Positions 17,632-26,854 are shown, counted from the stretch's first letter. The stretch is 61,908 bases of DNA from Mycobacterium sp. E1214 (GCF_001666755.1 NZ_LZJC01000030.1:1-61908), one strand, 5' to 3'. Notes: generated by a model from the letters alone, not told the origin. Translations and numbers: made by a program.

Positions 17632-20185
17632 CGAGGGACGCCACAGCCAGTCGTCCGGTGACGAGCGTGCGCCTGTGGCTGGGCGAGTGGGCAACGAGGA
17701 CAGCGGCGACCGCCCCGGGGTGGGCGCCGAGGCGCCGCCGGTGCTTGGCCGCCGTCGGCAGGCGCCGCCCGACGACCGCCAAACCACGGTCTTGCCGGCG
17801 GTAGTCGACGACCGGTCGCCGCGGGGCCGCCCCGACGCCGGCCGGCCCGCGCCGAGCGGGCCGCCGCCGATGCCCCCGCGCCGTGACCCCCTCGAGGAGG
17901 TCAAGGCCGCTCTCGACAGTCGTGGGGCCAAGCCCCCGCGACCCGACGGCCCCGGCCTCGGCGGTGGCCCGCCGGCCGGCCCGCCCCCACCCGGCGGTGG
18001 TGGGCCCGGCGGACCGAGCGGTCCAGCGCCCAGGCCGTGGAACGACTGGAGTTGGACGCAGCGCATCAATTGGCTGTGGGTCCGGCGGGGCGCCTACCTG
18101 TGCGCGGCCGTGCTAGTGCTGTTGCCGATCGTCACCTTCGGCATGGCCTATTTCATCGTCGACATCCCTAAGCCGGGCGACCTGCGCACCAACCAGGTGT
18201 CGACGATCTTTGCCAGCGACGGCTCGGAGATCGCGAAGATCATTCCCCCGGAAGGCAACCGAGTCGACGTCAACCTCAACCAGGTGCCGGTACCGGTACG
18301 CCAGGCCGTCATCGCGGCCGAGGACCGCAACTTCTATTCCAACCCGGGCTTCGACTTCAGCGGCTTCGCCCGCGCGGTGGACAACAACCTGTTCGGCTCC
18401 GGCGACCTGCAAGGCGGGTCGACAATCACCCAGCAGTACGTGAAGAACGCGCTGGTCGGTTCGGCGCAGCACGGGCTCAGCGGCCTGATGCGCAAGGCGA
18501 AGGAATTGGTCATCGCGACCAAGATGTCGGGGGAGTGGTCGAAAGACCAGGTGCTGCAGTCCTACCTGAACATCATCTACTTCGGCCGCGGCGCCTACGG
18601 CGTCTCGGCGGCCGCCAAGGCGTACTTCGACAAGCCCGTCGAGCAGCTCACCGTCGCGGAGGGGGCGCTGCTGGCGGCGTTGATCCGGCGGCCGTCCACG
18701 CTGGACCCGGCCGTCGACCCCAAGGGCGCGGTGGCGCGCTGGAACTGGGTGCTGGACGGCATGGTGGAGACCAAGGCGCTCTCGCCGAGTGAGCGGGCCG
18801 CACAGGTGTTTCCGCAGACCGTGGCGCCCGACCAGGCGCGCGCGCAGAACCAGACGACGGGGCCCAACGGGTTGATCGAGCGTCAGGTCACCAAAGAGTT
18901 GATGGAGCTGTTCAACATCGACGAGCAGACTCTCAACACCCAGGGTCTGCAGGTCACCACCACGATCGACCCCAAGGCGCAGCAGGCGGCCGAGAAAGCG
19001 GTCTCGAAGTATCTGGACGGCCAGGATCCCGACATGCGCGCGGCGGTCGTCTCGATCGATCCGCACAACGGCGCGATACGCGCCTATTACGGGGGCGCGG
19101 ACGCCAACGGCTTCGACTTCGCGCAGGCCGGGCTGCAGACCGGGTCCTCGTTCAAGGTGTTCTGCCTCGTCGCCGCGCTCGAGCAAGGCATCGGACTGGG
19201 TTACCAGGTCGACAGCTCGCCGCTGACGGTCGACGGCATCAAGATCACCAACGTTGACGGGGAGAACTGCGGCACCTGCAACATCGCCCAGGCGCTCAAG
19301 CAGTCCCTGAACACGTCGTACTACCGGTTGATGCTCAAGCTCAAGGGCGGCCCGCAGGCCGTCGCGGACGCCGCGCACCAGGCCGGCGTCGCGACGAGCT
19401 TCCCGGGTGTGGATCACACCCTGTCCGAGGACGGCAAGGGCGGCCCGCCCAACAACGGCGTCGTGTTGGGCCAGTATCAGACGCGGGTGCTCGACATGGC
19501 CTCCGCCTATGCGACCCTCGCTGACTCCGGCGACTACCACCGCCCGCACCTGGTGCAAAAGGTGGTCAACTCCGAGGGGCAGGTCCTGTTCGACGCGGGT
19601 AACGCGGACAACAAGACCGACCAGCGGATCCCGAAGGCCGTCGCGGACAACGTGACCGCGGCCATGGAACCCATCGCCAGTTATTCGCGCGGCCACGCGC
19701 TCGCCGGCGGCAGGAAGTCGGCGGCCAAGACCGGCACCACCCAGTTCGGGGACACCACCTCGAACAAGGACGCCTGGATGGTGGGCTACACGCCGTCGCT
19801 GTCGACGGCCGTCTGGGTGGGCACCGTGAAGGGGGACCAGCCGCTGGTCACGGCGTCGGGTGGGCCGGTGTACGGCTCGGGATTGCCGTCGGACATCTGG
19901 AAAGCCACCATGGACGGTGCGCTGAAGGGCACCCCGAACGAGTCGTTCCCCAAACCGACCGAGATCGGCGGTTACGCGGGTGTTCCGGCCGCGCCGCCGC
20001 CCCCGCCGCCCCCCTCGGAAACCGTCATTCAGCCGACCATCGAAGTGGCCCCGGGGATCACCATCCCGGTCGGTCCGCCCACGACGATCACCGCGCCGCC
20101 GCCGGCGCCCGGCGGTGGGCCGCCGGGCGGTTTCGAACCGGGCGTTCCGCCGGGCGGCCCGCAAGCCCCGCCCCCGGGACAGTGA
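17624..20185 (+). CDS. ponA1: Bifunctional penicillin-binding protein PonA1
   Basis: Class A PBP (853 residues) that polymerises and cross-links peptidoglycan at the outer face of the membrane. A long Pro/Gly-rich cytoplasmic N-terminus (1-155) precedes one membrane helix (156-179). The GT51 glycosyltransferase domain has catalytic Glu233 in EDRNF and the GGSTITQQ motif. The transpeptidase has SSFK (Ser508), SLN (561-563) and KTGT (702-705). The tail is proline-rich. The GTG start lies inside the end of the Rv0049-like gene. The length matches the longer re-annotated form of M. tuberculosis PonA1 with its cytoplasmic extension. Confidence 0.95.
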   Translation: MNNEGRHSQSSGDERAPVAGRVGNEDSGDRPGVGAEAPPVLGRRRQAPPDDRQTTVLPAVVDDRSPRGRPDAGRPAPSGPPPMPPRRDPLEEVKAALDSRGAKPPRPDGPGLGGGPPAGPPPPGGGGPGGPSGPAPRPWNDWSWTQRINWLWVRRGAYLCAAVLVLLPIVTFGMAYFIVDIPKPGDLRTNQVSTIFASDGSEIAKIIPPEGNRVDVNLNQVPVPVRQAVIAAEDRNFYSNPGFDFSGFARAVDNNLFGSGDLQGGSTITQQYVKNALVGSAQHGLSGLMRKAKELVIATKMSGEWSKDQVLQSYLNIIYFGRGAYGVSAAAKAYFDKPVEQLTVAEGALLAALIRRPSTLDPAVDPKGAVARWNWVLDGMVETKALSPSERAAQVFPQTVAPDQARAQNQTTGPNGLIERQVTKELMELFNIDEQTLNTQGLQVTTTIDPKAQQAAEKAVSKYLDGQDPDMRAAVVSIDPHNGAIRAYYGGADANGFDFAQAGLQTGSSFKVFCLVAALEQGIGLGYQVDSSPLTVDGIKITNVDGENCGTCNIAQALKQSLNTSYYRLMLKLKGGPQAVADAAHQAGVATSFPGVDHTLSEDGKGGPPNNGVVLGQYQTRVLDMASAYATLADSGDYHRPHLVQKVVNSEGQVLFDAGNADNKTDQRIPKAVADNVTAAMEPIASYSRGHALAGGRKSAAKTGTTQFGDTTSNKDAWMVGYTPSLSTAVWVGTVKGDQPLVTASGGPVYGSGLPSDIWKATMDGALKGTPNESFPKPTEIGGYAGVPAAPPPPPPPSETVIQPTIEVAPGITIPVGPPTTITAPPPAPGGGPPGGFEPGVPPGGPQAPPPGQ

Positions 20186-21849
20186 CCGAGGCCCCGCCGC
20201 GCAGCGCCCCCATCTCACCGGTGCGACTGGCCGCCGATCTGCGCAGCGTCGGCAATCGCGACTGCCCGAGCCGCACTGACTCGTTGGGGGCCGCCCTGGC
20301 CGAGGCGGTGGGGGGTCCGGTGGGGCGGCACGCGCTGATCGGGCGTTCCCGGGTGATGACGCCGGTGCGGGTGATGTTCCTCATCGCGCTGGTGTTCCTG
20401 GCGCTGGGTTGGTCGACGAAGGCCGCCTGCCTGCAAAGCACCGGCAGTGGCACCGGCGATCAGCGGGTGGCCAACTGGGACAACCAGCGCGCGTATTACG
20501 AGCTGTGCTACTCCGACACGGTGCCGCTCTACGGCGCGGAGCTGTTGAGTCAGGGCAAGTTCCCCTACAAGTCGAGCTGGATGGAGACCGACGCGGCCGG
20601 CGTCCAGCAGATCCGCTACGACGGCCGGCCCGCGGTCCGGTACATGGAGTATCCGGTGCTGACCGGCATGTATCAGTACGTGTCGATGGCGCTGGCCAAG
20701 ACCTACACCGCGGTGAGCAAGGTCGCCCCGCTGCCCGTGGTGGCCGAGGTGGTGATGTTCTTCGACGTGGCGGCCTTCGGGCTCGCGCTGGCGTGGCTGG
20801 CCACCGTGTGGGCTACGGCCGGATTGGCCGGGCGCAGGGTGTGGGACGCCGCGCTGGTTGCTGCCTCGCCGGTGGTGATCTTTCAGATCTTCACCAACTT
20901 CGACGCCCTCGCAACGGCGTTCGCGATGGCCGGGCTGCTTGCCTGGGCGCGACGCAAACCGGTGTCGGCGGGCGTGCTGATCGGGTTGGGCGCCGCCGCC
21001 AAGCTGTACCCGCTGCTCTTCTTGGGGCCCATGCTGGTCCTCGGCATCCGGACCGGGCGCCTGCGCGCGCTAGGCCGCACCGCGGCGGCGTCCGCCGTGA
21101 CGTGGCTCGCCGTCAATCTGCCTGTGCTGGTGCTGTTCCCGCGGGGGTGGTCGGAGTTCTTCCGGCTCAACACCCGGCGCGGCGACGACATGGACTCGCT
21201 CTACAACGTCGTCAAGTCGTTCACGGGCTGGCGCGGGTTCGATCCGAAGCTCGGATTCTGGGAGCCGCCCACGGTGCTCAACGTGGTGGTTGCGGTGTCC
21301 TTCGTGGCCTGTTGCGTGGCCATCGCGATCGTCGCGCTGACGGCGCCGCGGCGGCCGCGGGTGGCGCAGTTGGTGTTCCTGGTGGTGGCGGCGTTCCTGC
21401 TCACCAACAAGGTGTGGAGTCCGCAGTTCTCGTTGTGGCTGGTGCCGTTGGCCGTTCTGGCCGTCCCGCATCGGCGGGTCTTGTTGGCCTGGATGACGAT
21501 TGACGCGCTGGTGTGGGTGCCCCGCATGTACTACCTGTACGGCAACCCGAACCGTTCGCTACCGGAGCAGTTCTTCACCACCACCGTGCTGGCCCGTGAT
21601 GTCGCGGTGATGGCATTGTGCGCGTTGGTGATTAGGCAGATTTACCGCCCGGACGAGGATCTGGTGCGGTGGGGCGGTCGCGTGGACGATCCGGCGGGAG
21701 GCCCCTTCGACCGGGCGCCGGACGCCCCGCCGCGGTGGTTGCCGGACCGGTTGCGGCCGGCGGCCTTGCGCCGCTCGGCGACCGCCGAGCGCACCGCGGA
21801 GAGCGCAGAAGTCGCCGCGTCGGTGGCGTCGGTTTCGCCTGACCGGTAG
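20182..21849 (+). CDS. Membrane glycosyltransferase, GT87-like (Rv0051-like)
   Basis: A 555-residue polytopic membrane protein with roughly ten hydrophobic helices. It matches Rv0051 and has the DUF2029/GT87 pattern seen in mycobacterial polyprenyl-phosphate-dependent mannosyl- or arabinosyltransferases. The periplasmic loop between the first helices carries YMEYPVLTGMYQYV; an Asp-containing loop expected for catalysis cannot be assigned with certainty. The GTG start overlaps the ponA1 TGA (GTGA). Translational coupling to ponA1 suggests a role in envelope polymer assembly. The C-terminal 60 residues are a charged cytoplasmic tail. Substrate unknown. Confidence 0.82.
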   Translation: MTEAPPRSAPISPVRLAADLRSVGNRDCPSRTDSLGAALAEAVGGPVGRHALIGRSRVMTPVRVMFLIALVFLALGWSTKAACLQSTGSGTGDQRVANWDNQRAYYELCYSDTVPLYGAELLSQGKFPYKSSWMETDAAGVQQIRYDGRPAVRYMEYPVLTGMYQYVSMALAKTYTAVSKVAPLPVVAEVVMFFDVAAFGLALAWLATVWATAGLAGRRVWDAALVAASPVVIFQIFTNFDALATAFAMAGLLAWARRKPVSAGVLIGLGAAAKLYPLLFLGPMLVLGIRTGRLRALGRTAAASAVTWLAVNLPVLVLFPRGWSEFFRLNTRRGDDMDSLYNVVKSFTGWRGFDPKLGFWEPPTVLNVVVAVSFVACCVAIAIVALTAPRRPRVAQLVFLVVAAFLLTNKVWSPQFSLWLVPLAVLAVPHRRVLLAWMTIDALVWVPRMYYLYGNPNRSLPEQFFTTTVLARDVAVMALCALVIRQIYRPDEDLVRWGGRVDDPAGGPFDRAPDAPPRWLPDRLRPAALRRSATAERTAESAEVAASVASVSPDR

Positions 21850-21980
21850 CTCGATCGCGGGTGCTGCGCCGCGCGCGGGATGCCGTGCGCATTTCCGGTA
21901 GTCCCTCCGGGGCAACGTTTTTATCGTCAAAGGCACGGTGATCGCCTCGTCGAGGATTCACACCGACGTAGAGCAGATGG

Positions 21981-22949
21981 GTGCAGTGCTTGGCCAACGA
22001 ACGTCAGAGCGTCAACTTGCGCCGGCTGGGCTACTTCGTCGCGGTGGCGGAGGAACTCAGTTACGCGCGCGCGGCGCGGCGCTTGCGAATAGCGGGACCG
22101 TCACTGTCCCAACAGATCAAGCTCCTGGAGGGCGAGCTCAAAGCGCAACTGTTTGAGCGCAACCGGCATTCGGTCACCCTTACGCCCATCGGCTCCGCGC
22201 TGCTGCCGCAAGCGCGCGCGCTGCTCACCCACGCCGACGAATTGAGCAGGCGCGTCCGCGATTTGGGATGCACGCAGACCATTCGCCTCGGCCTGGTCGA
22301 CCGCTGCCGCCCAGAGTGGATCGAGCGGTTGTCGCGGGTGGCCTCGATCAACGTCGACAGCTGGGTGATGCCGTCGCACGCCCAAGCCGCCCGGGTGGCC
22401 GCCGGCAATCTCGATCTGGCGATCTGTCACGTCGACAGGGCCGATCTGCAGGCGCTCGGCCTGGCCGCCCACCTGGTCGAGGTCGATCCGCTCTACGCGA
22501 TCGGCGCCGCTTCGGACATCGCTCCGACGCGGGCGTCGAGCACCGCGGTGTTGGTCGATGCCGACACCAGCAGTTGGAAGTCGTGGAATTCGTTCGCCGA
22601 GGAGTTCGCCCGCGCTACCGAGGCGACGATCGTGAACATTGAGGACGGCGGCCTGACGGGCCGGGCGTTCCTGCATCACGCGCGGCGGGCGCGCCGGCCA
22701 ACCCTGAAGGCACCGAAGGGCGCGTTCGACTCGCTACCCAAGGACATGGTCAAGTCGAGGATCGTCGACCCGGTGCCGATATGGACCTGGTCCCTGGTGC
22801 GTCGGCGCGCCGACGAACGGCCCGCGGTGCGCGCCGCCGTCGAGGCGCTGTCGCGGGGCGTCATGGCGCCGGAGACGCGGTCCGGAAGGTATTGGCTGCC
22901 TTCAGGCGACCCCCATACGCAGGTGGCGGCGGTGGCAGCCACCTCATAG
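21981..22949 (+). CDS. LysR-family transcriptional regulator
   Basis: The helix-turn-helix is near the N-terminus ([33 protein letters not shown]), followed by [16 protein letters not shown] and a periplasmic-binding-like effector domain; 322 residues from the GTG at 21981. The start is uncertain: LysR proteins normally begin a few residues before the YFVAVAEE segment, and a TTG at 21990 is also possible. It occupies the place where M. tuberculosis has Rv0052. Its DNA-binding domain is closely similar to that of the second LysR protein in this window (39480-40370). Target unknown; it lies alone before rpsF. Confidence 0.85.
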   Translation: MQCLANERQSVNLRRLGYFVAVAEELSYARAARRLRIAGPSLSQQIKLLEGELKAQLFERNRHSVTLTPIGSALLPQARALLTHADELSRRVRDLGCTQTIRLGLVDRCRPEWIERLSRVASINVDSWVMPSHAQAARVAAGNLDLAICHVDRADLQALGLAAHLVEVDPLYAIGAASDIAPTRASSTAVLVDADTSSWKSWNSFAEEFARATEATIVNIEDGGLTGRAFLHHARRARRPTLKAPKGAFDSLPKDMVKSRIVDPVPIWTWSLVRRRADERPAVRAAVEALSRGVMAPETRSGRYWLPSGDPHTQVAAVAATS

Positions 22950-22987
22950 CCGCTCGGCCGGATTTCTCCGGTCGGCCCGCTGTCCGG

Positions 22988-22993
22988 TAACCT
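22988..22993 (+). promoter_or_regulatory. Candidate -10 element of the rpsF-ssb-rpsR-rplI operon
   Basis: TAACCT fits TANNNT and would give a leader of about 74 nt before rpsF. This is longer than the leaderless pattern seen elsewhere here and leaves room for ribosomal-protein autoregulation. Assigned from sequence alone. Confidence 0.3.
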
Positions 22994-23073
22994 GGTGCGG
23001 TTGCCGACGCAGGCGACCCTCCTGCCGCGGATCGACCGCGGCCGTCAAGACCAGAGGAGGTGGTGAGGTTTCC

Positions 23074-23364
23074 ATGCGTCCATACGAAATCATGGTCATT
23101 CTTGACCCCACGCTCGACGAGCGCACCGTTGCTCCGTCCCTGGAGACGTTTCTCAACGTCGTCCGCAAGGACGGCGGGAGCGTCGACAAGGTCGACATCT
23201 GGGGCCGCCGCCGGTTGGCCTACGAGATCGCCAAGCACGCCGAGGGGATCTACGTGGTCATCGACCTGAAGGCAGAGCCGGCGACGGTGTCCGAGCTGGA
23301 CCGCCAGCTCAGCCTCAACGAGTCGGTCCTGCGCACCAAGGTGATGCGCACCGACAAGCACTAA
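23074..23364 (+). CDS. rpsF: 30S ribosomal protein S6
   Basis: Small-subunit ribosomal protein of 96 residues, binding 16S rRNA together with S18. The ferredoxin-like S6 sequence is complete ([49 protein letters not shown]). A purine-rich Shine-Dalgarno (GAGGAGG) is located about 13 nt upstream, with a second GTGAGG closer. First gene of the conserved rpsF-ssb-rpsR-rplI cluster, equivalent to Rv0053. Confidence 0.97.
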   Translation: MRPYEIMVILDPTLDERTVAPSLETFLNVVRKDGGSVDKVDIWGRRRLAYEIAKHAEGIYVVIDLKAEPATVSELDRQLSLNESVLRTKVMRTDKH

Positions 23365-23469
23365 CAGCCGTGGCCGCGCCGTGGACCCGCCGTGGGGTGC
23401 AGCTGCGTAGGCTCGGCGAGGCTACGCTCATGCCATTCACCGTCGGAGACGCGGACCCAGGAGGAACTT

Positions 23470-23988
23470 GTGGCTGGTGACACCACTATCACCGTGATCG
23501 GAAACCTGACCGCCGACCCCGAACTGCGGTTCACCCCGTCGGGGGCCGCGGTCGCGAACTTCACGGTGGCGTCGACGCCGCGCATCTACGACCGCCAAAG
23601 CGGCGAGTGGAAAGACGGCGAGGCGCTCTTCCTGCGGTGCAACATCTGGCGCGAGGCCGCCGAGAACGTCGCGGAGAGCCTGACGCGGGGGTCGCGGGTG
23701 ATCGTTACCGGCCGGCTCAAGCAGCGTTCGTTCGAGACCCGCGAAGGTGAGAAGCGCACCGTCGTCGAGGTCGAGGTCGACGAGATCGGGCCTTCGCTGC
23801 GCTACGCGACGGCCAAGGTCAATAAGGCCAGCCGCAGCGGTGGCGGTGGCGGTGGTGGCGGCGGCTTCGGCGGCGGCGGCGGTTCCCGCCAGTCGGCCCC
23901 GGCGAGCAGCGCCCCGGCTGATGACCCGTGGGGCAGCGCGCCCGCCTCGGGATCTTTCGGCGGCGGCGACGACGAACCCCCGTTCTGA
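23470..23988 (+). CDS. ssb: Single-stranded DNA-binding protein
   Basis: Binds and protects single-stranded DNA during replication, recombination and repair. The OB fold occupies residues 1-115 ([43 protein letters not shown]). A glycine-rich linker follows with two nearly uninterrupted Gly runs (about residues 121-140), and then the acidic tip DDEPPF that recruits partner proteins. The GTG at 23470 has an AGGAGGAA Shine-Dalgarno. The length (172) is slightly greater than in M. tuberculosis because of the glycine tract. Second gene of the ribosomal cluster. Confidence 0.97.
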   Translation: MAGDTTITVIGNLTADPELRFTPSGAAVANFTVASTPRIYDRQSGEWKDGEALFLRCNIWREAAENVAESLTRGSRVIVTGRLKQRSFETREGEKRTVVEVEVDEIGPSLRYATAKVNKASRSGGGGGGGGGFGGGGGSRQSAPASSAPADDPWGSAPASGSFGGGDDEPPF

Positions 23989-24031
23989 CCCGAACACACT
24001 TCACAGACAGTAAGAGGAAAGAAAGACAGAC

Positions 24032-24286
24032 ATGGCCAAGTCCAACAAGCGGCGTCCGGCTCCGGAGAAGCCGGTCAAGGCACGCAAATGCGTCTTCTGC
24101 GCGAAGAAGGGGCAGAACATCGACTATAAGGACACCGCGCTGCTGCGCACCTACATCAGTGAGCGCGGCAAGATCAGGGCCCGTCGAGTCACCGGTAACT
24201 GCGTGCAGCACCAGCGCGACGTCGCCATCGCGGTGAAGAACGCCCGCGAAGTGGCGCTCCTGCCCTTCACCTCCTCGGCGCGGTAG
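24032..24286 (+). CDS. rpsR1: 30S ribosomal protein S18, zinc-containing (C+) type
   Basis: An 84-residue S18 that pairs with S6 on the platform of the 30S subunit. Cys20, Cys23, Cys57 and His60 form a plausible zinc site, so this is the zinc-dependent (C+) paralogue corresponding to Rv0055. Mycobacteria usually carry a second zinc-free S18 in a Zur-regulated operon elsewhere. A purine-rich AGAGGAAAGAAAG lies before the ATG. It sits between ssb and rplI as expected. Confidence 0.96.
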   Translation: MAKSNKRRPAPEKPVKARKCVFCAKKGQNIDYKDTALLRTYISERGKIRARRVTGNCVQHQRDVAIAVKNAREVALLPFTSSAR

Positions 24287-24314
24287 CCCCGACGCCCAAC
24301 CGAAAGACGAAACG

Positions 24315-24773
24315 ATGAAGCTGATTCTCACGGCTGACGTGGACCACCTCGGTACCGTCGGCGAAACGGTTGAGGTCAAAGACGGCTACGGCCGCAACTT
24401 CCTGCTCCCTCGCGGCCTGGCGATCGTGGCCTCGCGAGGCGCGCAGAAGCAGGCCGACGAGATCCGCCGGTCCCGCGACACCAAGGCGGTCCGCGACCTC
24501 GAGCACGCCAACGAACTCAAGACGGCCATCCAGGCGCTGGGTCCCGTCCAGCTGCCGGTGCGGACCGCGGCCGACTCAGGGAAGCTGTTCGGTTCCGTGA
24601 CCGCCGGTGACATCGTGGCCGCCATCAAAAAGGCCGGCGGCCCGAACCTCGACAAGCGGATCGTGCGGCTGCCCAAGTCGCACATCAAGGCCGTCGGCAC
24701 CCATCCGGTCGCCGTGCACCTGCACCCCGACGTCGACGTGGAGGTCGCGCTCGAGGTTGTCGCCGCGAGCTAA
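24315..24773 (+). CDS. rplI: 50S ribosomal protein L9
   Basis: A 152-residue L9 binding 23S rRNA near the L1 stalk base. The N-terminal domain has the conserved [36 protein letters not shown] pattern, followed by the long connecting helix and the C-terminal domain ending in [28 protein letters not shown] purine-rich ribosome-binding region precedes the ATG. Last gene of the rpsF-ssb-rpsR-rplI cluster. Confidence 0.96.
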   Translation: MKLILTADVDHLGTVGETVEVKDGYGRNFLLPRGLAIVASRGAQKQADEIRRSRDTKAVRDLEHANELKTAIQALGPVQLPVRTAADSGKLFGSVTAGDIVAAIKKAGGPNLDKRIVRLPKSHIKAVGTHPVAVHLHPDVDVEVALEVVAAS

Positions 24774-24793
24774 GGCACCGACATTTGCTCGTA

Positions 24794-24825
24794 TCCGGCG
24801 GCGGCCAGCCTTGGCCGCCGCCGGA
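24794..24825 (+). terminator. Terminator hairpin after rplI
   Basis: A perfect 14-bp stem, TCCGGCGGCGGCCA paired with TGGCCGCCGCCGGA, with a 4-nt loop (GCCT), begins 20 nt after the rplI stop. It is followed by only a weakly T-rich tail (CTTCGTTG). This is the usual form of mycobacterial operon-end hairpins. Confidence 0.7.
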
Positions 24826-25007
24826 CTTCGTTGTGCTGCGTCAGCGTGCCCATCGCGCTCCGACGCCGATCGCGGACGGCCGCCCTGGCGAACTATTTCT
24901 GGGGTGTATTCCCGGAGGTCCCGTTACCCGGGCGTAACGCTGGGAAAACGTCGACGCAAGCCAACACGCCCGGCGCGGTAACCTGCGGCGACACGCCGAG
25001 GAGATTC

Positions 25008-25016
25008 TTGTCCACA
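25008..25016 (+). promoter_or_regulatory. DnaA box (exact mycobacterial consensus)
   Basis: TTGTCCACA is identical to the DnaA-box form typical of mycobacterial and other high-GC origins. It lies about 290 bp upstream of dnaB. A near match, TTCTCCACA, is at 25084-25092. Together they raise the possibility of DnaA control of dnaB, though single boxes also occur by chance. Confidence 0.4.
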
Positions 25017-25083
25017 CGATTTTCCTGGCGTTATATGGCCCGTATCTGCAGCTATGTCCCGGTCGCTCAATTCGTTCCACAGG

Positions 25084-25092
25084 TTCTCCACA
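25084..25092 (+). promoter_or_regulatory. Possible second DnaA box
   Basis: TTCTCCACA differs from TTGTCCACA at one position and has the same orientation as the exact box 76 bp upstream. Weak on its own. Confidence 0.25.
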
Positions 25093-25303
25093 ACCCGCTC
25101 AACACCGGTGTCGACGGTAATGCACACGTGATGCACAAGTTCATGAACAGCGCCCCCTTCACCTCGTAGCCAGCAACGTCTAACGTCGTCCCGGCGCCGG
25201 GCTTGCGGGTGCTTTGAGGACACAGTGTCGGCGCAGTGTTTTACGCTGAAGAATAGGTCTATCGAATGTATGTTCGGATGCGTATCGGGGGAGAAGGGGC
25301 GCC

Positions 25304-26674
25304 ATGGCGGTCGTCGATGATCTGACGTCTGAGTCGTCGCCACCCAGCGAGGACTTCGGCCGTCAGCCGCCGCAGGACCTGGCGGCGGAGCAGGCGGTGC
25401 TGGGCGGCATGCTGCTGAGTAAAGACGCGATCGCCGACGTGCTGGAGCGGCTGCGGCCGAGCGATTTCTACCGGCCAGCCCATCAGAACGTGTACGACGC
25501 CATTCTGGACCTCTATGGGCGGGGGGAGCCGGCTGACGCGGTCACCGTCGCCGCGGAACTCGACCGCCGCAACCTGTTGCGCCGTATCGGCGGCGCCCCG
25601 TATCTGCACACGCTGATTTCGACGGTGCCCACGGCCGCCAACGCGGGGTACTACGCGACCATCGTCGCCGAGAAGGCCCTCCTGCGCCGGCTCGTCGAGG
25701 CCGGCACCCGCGTTGTGCAGTACGGCTACGCGGGCGCCGAGGGCGCCGACGTGGCCGAGGTGGTGGATCGCGCGCAGGCGGAGATCTACGAGGTCGCCGA
25801 GCGGCGGACTTCGGAGGACTTCGTCCCGCTCGAGGACCTGTTGCAGCCGACCATGGACGAGATCGACGCCATCGCCTCCAACGGCGGCGTCGCGCGCGGC
25901 GTGCCGACCGGTTTCACCGAGCTCGACGAGGTCACCAACGGCCTGCACGGCGGGCAGATGATCATCGTGGCCGCCAGGCCCGGTGTCGGGAAATCGACAC
26001 TGGGATTGGATTTCTTGCGGTCCTGCTCGATCAAGCACCGCTTGGCCAGCGTCATCTTCTCGCTGGAGATGAGCAAGTCCGAGATCGTCATGCGGCTGCT
26101 GTCGGCGGAGGCGAAGATCAAGCTTGCCGACATGCGCTCGGGTCGCATGAGCGACGAGGACTGGACCCGGTTGGCGCGGCGAATGAGCGAAATCAGCGAG
26201 GCGCCGCTGTACATAGACGATTCCCCGAATCTGACGATGATGGAGATCCGCGCGAAGGCGCGCCGGCTGAAACAGAAGGCCGACCTGCGCCTGGTCGTGG
26301 TCGACTATCTGCAGCTGATGTCCTCGGGCAAGAAGGTCGAGTCGCGGCAGCTCGAGGTGTCCGAGTTCTCCCGCCACCTCAAGCTGTTGGCCAAGGAACT
26401 CGAGGTCCCGGTGGTGGCGATCAGCCAGCTGAATCGCGGTCCCGAGCAGCGCACGGACAAGAAGCCGATGCTGTCCGACCTGCGCGAGTCGGGATCGTTG
26501 GAACAGGACGCCGACATGGTGATCCTGTTGAACCGACCCGACGCCTTCGAGCGCGACGACCCGCGCGGGGGCGAGGCGGATTTCATTCTCGCCAAACACC
26601 GTAACGGCCCTACCAAGACGGTCACCGTGGCGCACCAGCTGCACCTGTCGCGCTTCACCAACATGGCTCGGTGA
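25304..26674 (+). CDS. dnaB: Replicative DNA helicase DnaB (no intein)
   Basis: Hexameric 5'-3' helicase of the replication fork, 456 residues. The N-terminal primase-interacting domain starts after the acidic leader (PPQDLAAEQAVLGGML). The RecA-like domain has Walker A RPGVGKST (225-232), Walker B-type LVVVDYLQLM, and the arginine-finger region near RESGSLEQDADMV. The chain is continuous, whereas the M. tuberculosis gene contains an intein. The ATG is preceded by GGGGGAGAAGGGG. The gene is monocistronic: an intrinsic terminator follows at 26815. Confidence 0.96.
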   Translation: MAVVDDLTSESSPPSEDFGRQPPQDLAAEQAVLGGMLLSKDAIADVLERLRPSDFYRPAHQNVYDAILDLYGRGEPADAVTVAAELDRRNLLRRIGGAPYLHTLISTVPTAANAGYYATIVAEKALLRRLVEAGTRVVQYGYAGAEGADVAEVVDRAQAEIYEVAERRTSEDFVPLEDLLQPTMDEIDAIASNGGVARGVPTGFTELDEVTNGLHGGQMIIVAARPGVGKSTLGLDFLRSCSIKHRLASVIFSLEMSKSEIVMRLLSAEAKIKLADMRSGRMSDEDWTRLARRMSEISEAPLYIDDSPNLTMMEIRAKARRLKQKADLRLVVVDYLQLMSSGKKVESRQLEVSEFSRHLKLLAKELEVPVVAISQLNRGPEQRTDKKPMLSDLRESGSLEQDADMVILLNRPDAFERDDPRGGEADFILAKHRNGPTKTVTVAHQLHLSRFTNMAR

Positions 26675-26814
26675 TACGAGTCTTTGCGCCCGGTAGAGCC
26701 TCGTCCGGAGTGCGCCGTGGCTTCGACCGGGGAAGCGGGATGTGTGCGAAAGGCAATGTGAGACAAGATATGAGACGCTGCGACCCGGTATAAGGCCCCG
26801 GGGGAGTGGCGAAC

Positions 26815-26854
26815 AAAGGGGTGTCTCGTTTCTTTAAAACGAGAGACCCCTTTT
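26815..26854. terminator. Bidirectional intrinsic terminator between dnaB and the methyltransferase gene
   Basis: The arms at 26815-26831 and 26837-26853 form a 17-bp stem with one mismatch (AAAGGGGTGTCTCGTTT against AAACGAGAGACCCCTTT) and a 5-nt loop. The T-run on the plus strand and the A-run at the other end make it work both ways between two convergent genes. Canonical hairpins with T-tails are uncommon in mycobacteria. Its core CTCGTTTCT...ACGAGA recurs downstream. Confidence 0.8.
26824..26843. repeat. Dyad repeat copy 1 (CTCGTTTCT...ACGAGA)
   Basis: CTCGTTTCTTTAAAACGAGA is the heart of the dnaB terminator stem. It is almost the same as copy 2 at 27715, differing in the central bases and by one nucleotide in length. 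Confidence 0.45.

Larger units (their letters stand above)
24826..25303. other. rplI-dnaB intergenic region
   Basis: About 480 bp without a convincing protein gene; a short open frame at 24831-25169 shows no family features. M. tuberculosis has the small gene Rv0057 here, and I see no clear counterpart. The region holds one exact and one near-match DnaA box (entered separately) and a GGGGGAGAAGGGG purine stretch serving as the dnaB ribosome-binding site. Confidence 0.5.

Noticed and set aside
18113..20218. 701-codon open frame antisense to ponA1
   Set aside because: Shadow frame; ponA1 has all catalytic motifs and the antisense product is Arg/Gly/Val-rich without domains.
24831..25169. 112-codon frame in the rplI-dnaB gap as a possible Rv0057 counterpart
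   Set aside because: No ribosome-binding site, composition unlike coding sequence, and it overlaps the DnaA boxes and terminator region; I cannot show similarity to Rv0057.
25259..26644. Large open frame antisense to dnaB
   Set aside because: Shadow of dnaB with no motif or ribosome-binding site.
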